DNA of 64,000 bases from Vanessa cardui (lineage: Eukaryota; Arthropoda; Insecta; Lepidoptera; Nymphalidae). A model generated the notes under the pieces. The model ran no database searches and had not been told where the DNA came from. It saw only the letters and a program-made list of their open reading frames with translations. Location: assembly GCF_905220365.1 (NCBI RefSeq), contig NC_061129.1:13020803-13084802 (forward strand). Reading direction: 5' to 3'. Numbering within the stretch: the stretch's first letter is position 1; each line of letters opens with the position of its first letter. Shown piece after piece: positions 62,009-64,000 of the stretch. The translations under genes and the position numbers were made by a program.

Positions 62009-62217
62009 CGGATTGGTCGATACATGTGTGGCACAGTTTCGTTGAAATAAGAAACACATGGTTGTTTCCTCACCACGATGTTTTCCATCACCGCTGATCA
62101 TGAGATCAACAACATAAATTAAGGACATGAAAAATTTAGTGGTGCTTTTATGGCTATGAACCCACAACAAATCATCGGTTGAGATGCACGCGACCTAATC
62201 ACTTGGTCATCTCGACT
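62009..62217 (-). mobile_element. tRNA-derived SINE, minus strand, 3'-truncated
   Basis: Read on the plus strand, CATGTGTGGCACAGTTTCG, CCTCACCACGATGTTTTCC, GGCTATGAACCCACAAC and GATGCACGCGACCTAATC, then GTCATCTCGACTC, mirror the family from body to head. Box B is damaged. Confidence 0.75.
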
Positions 62218-62937
62218 CAACAAACGGCTGAACGAAACTCGATCGCATAGAAAACGAGCAAAAAAATATTTATTATATTATGAATGATAACAATTCCATA
62301 ATATTTTGAGTGTGTTGTCAAACAAGATTACACGCAGACAAATTAATAACACACTTAATCGCTGTAAGTAGATTGTTTCAAGTGGATTCAATTAACCAAC
62401 ATTAAAAAAAATTGTCCTACTTTTCATAAGGATAATTTTACCGTTGCGAATTAACCCTTTTTCTTAATTTAAAAAAAAACAACCAAAAAACGATAAGAAC
62501 GCTATTAAACTTTTACCGACAAACGCATTTGCCCTTTACGGAAAATGAAAAAGTCGACTGTCATTCGTTTATTACAATTTTTTAAAATAAAAGTTGTATC
62601 GATATTTTATTGAGTAAACATAACATTCTCAAAAACGTGACTTTTTTTCGTTTCCAAACTTAAATTTACAAATTTTGAATTGAGGTAAAGAAAATAATTA
62701 TTGTATCACCAAAGGTATACTTTAAATTCGAGCTATAATGCTAGGAACTGATTTTCTTATTTCATTCAATGTTAATTTTAATATTAATGGTGTGTAAAAT
62801 TGTCAACACAAGACAATTAAAACAAAAATTCTAACGATTCATCTAGGAAGATGCCTTTGAACGTTCAGCCTATCATTGGGTATGATTATTTGTATTAAGA
62901 ATTTTCTCTTCAATTTTCTATTACAATTAAAATACGT

Positions 62938-63073
62938 AACTAGTCGAAGGGTTAGTTGGCAGATAATGGCCGGAGTCATTCTTTGAAGTTCAAGCTTGTT
63001 TTAATAACAAATTTCATCAAATTCGGTTCAGCGGTAAGGCCATTCAAAACCAACGAACAGATAGAGTTTCGCA
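62938..63073 (-). mobile_element. CTAGT-terminal repeat, minus strand
   Basis: AACTAGTCGAAGG, GAAGTTCAAGCTTG and ACAAATTTCATCAAATTCGG then TTCAGCGG mirror the family. The far end is decayed. Confidence 0.7.
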
Positions 63074-63392
63074 ATTATTTTATTAGCATACATATAATTA
63101 ATATTCACGTTTTAAAACTTCTACAGGATGTGGTAAGTTAAACCTCGTAGCCATCGTTGCACGATAAATATAAACCATAGCACAATCGAGATATAAAATA
63201 TTTTTTACTCTTGTTTCATTAAACGGCTATTGCAAGTACGGGGTGCAGGGTCATGGTGCGGAACGCCCTTACCTGCGAAAGTTCCCATGGGATCCAATGC
63301 CTTTGTTTGACCATAATAAATTATGTATGGAATTAAAATTAAACCATGTAAAATTTAACACAAGTACACATTTTAATATTAAACCTATAATT

Positions 63393-63707
63393 ACGAGAAA
63401 TGAAACGAACATTGTAACAAATTTTACACCTAATTATCTAATATGCCTTTAACTTTCAATAATTATTGTAATTTTTTTGATTATTTCCCAAGGCTAATGT
63501 GTGTTTAATTTGCCCTTATGTTAAACTTCGTATAACTTCAAGGCTACTAGAAATGAAACGAGCATTGTAACAAATTTTACACCTGATTATCTAATATTCC
63601 TGTATAACCTTTAACTTGAAACAATTCTTGTAAAATTTTTGTTAAATTCTCAAGGCTAACATGTGTCTTTAATTTGCCATGTTGAACTTCGTATAACTTC
63701 AAGGCCA
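63393..63707. repeat. Diverged tandem pair, units about 153-161 bp
   Basis: AGAAATGAAACGA then CATTGTAACAAATTTTACAC at 63396 recurs at 63549. Each unit ends with CTTCGTATAACTTCAAGGC (63526 and 63687). Indels in the middle change the spacing from 153 to 161. It may be a two-copy relic of a satellite-like repeat. Confidence 0.85.
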
Positions 63708-64000
63708 CTGCCCTCTTTATCTTCAATCAAAATTACAAAGACTGCAGCGCATTCGTCACAAGCTTTAATAGCATAGAAAATGGCAAGTGCACTCTGTAAA
63801 ATGTTGCATCATTCCAACTTACACTAGTCTATCCTTCTCTAACGATGTTTACTTTGTTGAGGAGAAAAGAGATATGACATACGATAATAAAAACTGACCG
63901 TGGGAATGCATTTGTGGGGTGGTAATATTGTCTTAAATCCCATATGGGATCACTCATTTTTATACTATAGTTTAATACAATAGATTATTAAAAAAAAAAC

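Larger units (their letters stand above)
46302..64000 (-). other. Inferred upstream spire intron or 5' region
   Basis: This sequence lies upstream of the microexon on the minus strand. I searched it by eye for the expected N-terminal KIND segment (the EEQAWA-like motif with its tryptophan) and found none. The preceding coding exon and the promoter are therefore either beyond coordinate 64000 or too divergent for me to recognise. The stretch is mostly repeats and AT-rich unassigned sequence. Confidence 0.45.

Overview
This window looks like nuclear DNA from a lepidopteran insect, most likely a butterfly. It is AT-rich with no long open reading frames. It carries tRNA-derived SINEs of a type familiar from butterfly genomes, plus several other dispersed families whose fragments end in motifs such as CTAGT. 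I see no prokaryotic signals (operons, ribosome binding sites, CRISPR) and no intact gene.

The firmest coding signal is on the minus strand. A 127-nt exon at 6314-6440 encodes the conserved middle of a KIND domain and matches the actin nucleator Spire best. A 38-nt microexon at 46264-46301 reads in compatible phase directly into it, and its last four codons extend the alignment to vertebrate Spire. If both calls are right, most of the window is intron of one minus-strand gene, spire. One intron is about 39.8 kb (6441-46263), 1-6313 is the start of the next intron, and 46302-64000 is upstream intron. I could not find the exon coding for the N-terminal half of KIND, nor the 5' end of the gene.

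Most of the remaining sequence that can be identified is repeats: at least ten copies or fragments of one SINE family, two with perfect target-site duplications (31609-31910 and 30143-30428); a roughly 290-bp element with a conserved TGGTAGGG start (best copy 7027-7307); a family starting TATAAATGCGAAAGTAA and ending CTAGT; a family starting with a TAGCGACCC-type motif; a pair of GTGTCTGTTTGTAATA elements; and three LINE-like tails.

Local structures not explained by these families include a near-perfect 142-bp tandem duplication (40955-41238), a diverged tandem pair near the right end (63393-63707), three related GC-rich modules sharing a TTTATT-GTGACA core (27870, 28601 and 48950 regions), a compact 49-nt hairpin (45892-45940), and a short open frame with a VYRPPGAR motif (53879-53974). 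Several GC-richer patches stay open in more than one frame and could not be assigned. They are listed as such and not called genes.
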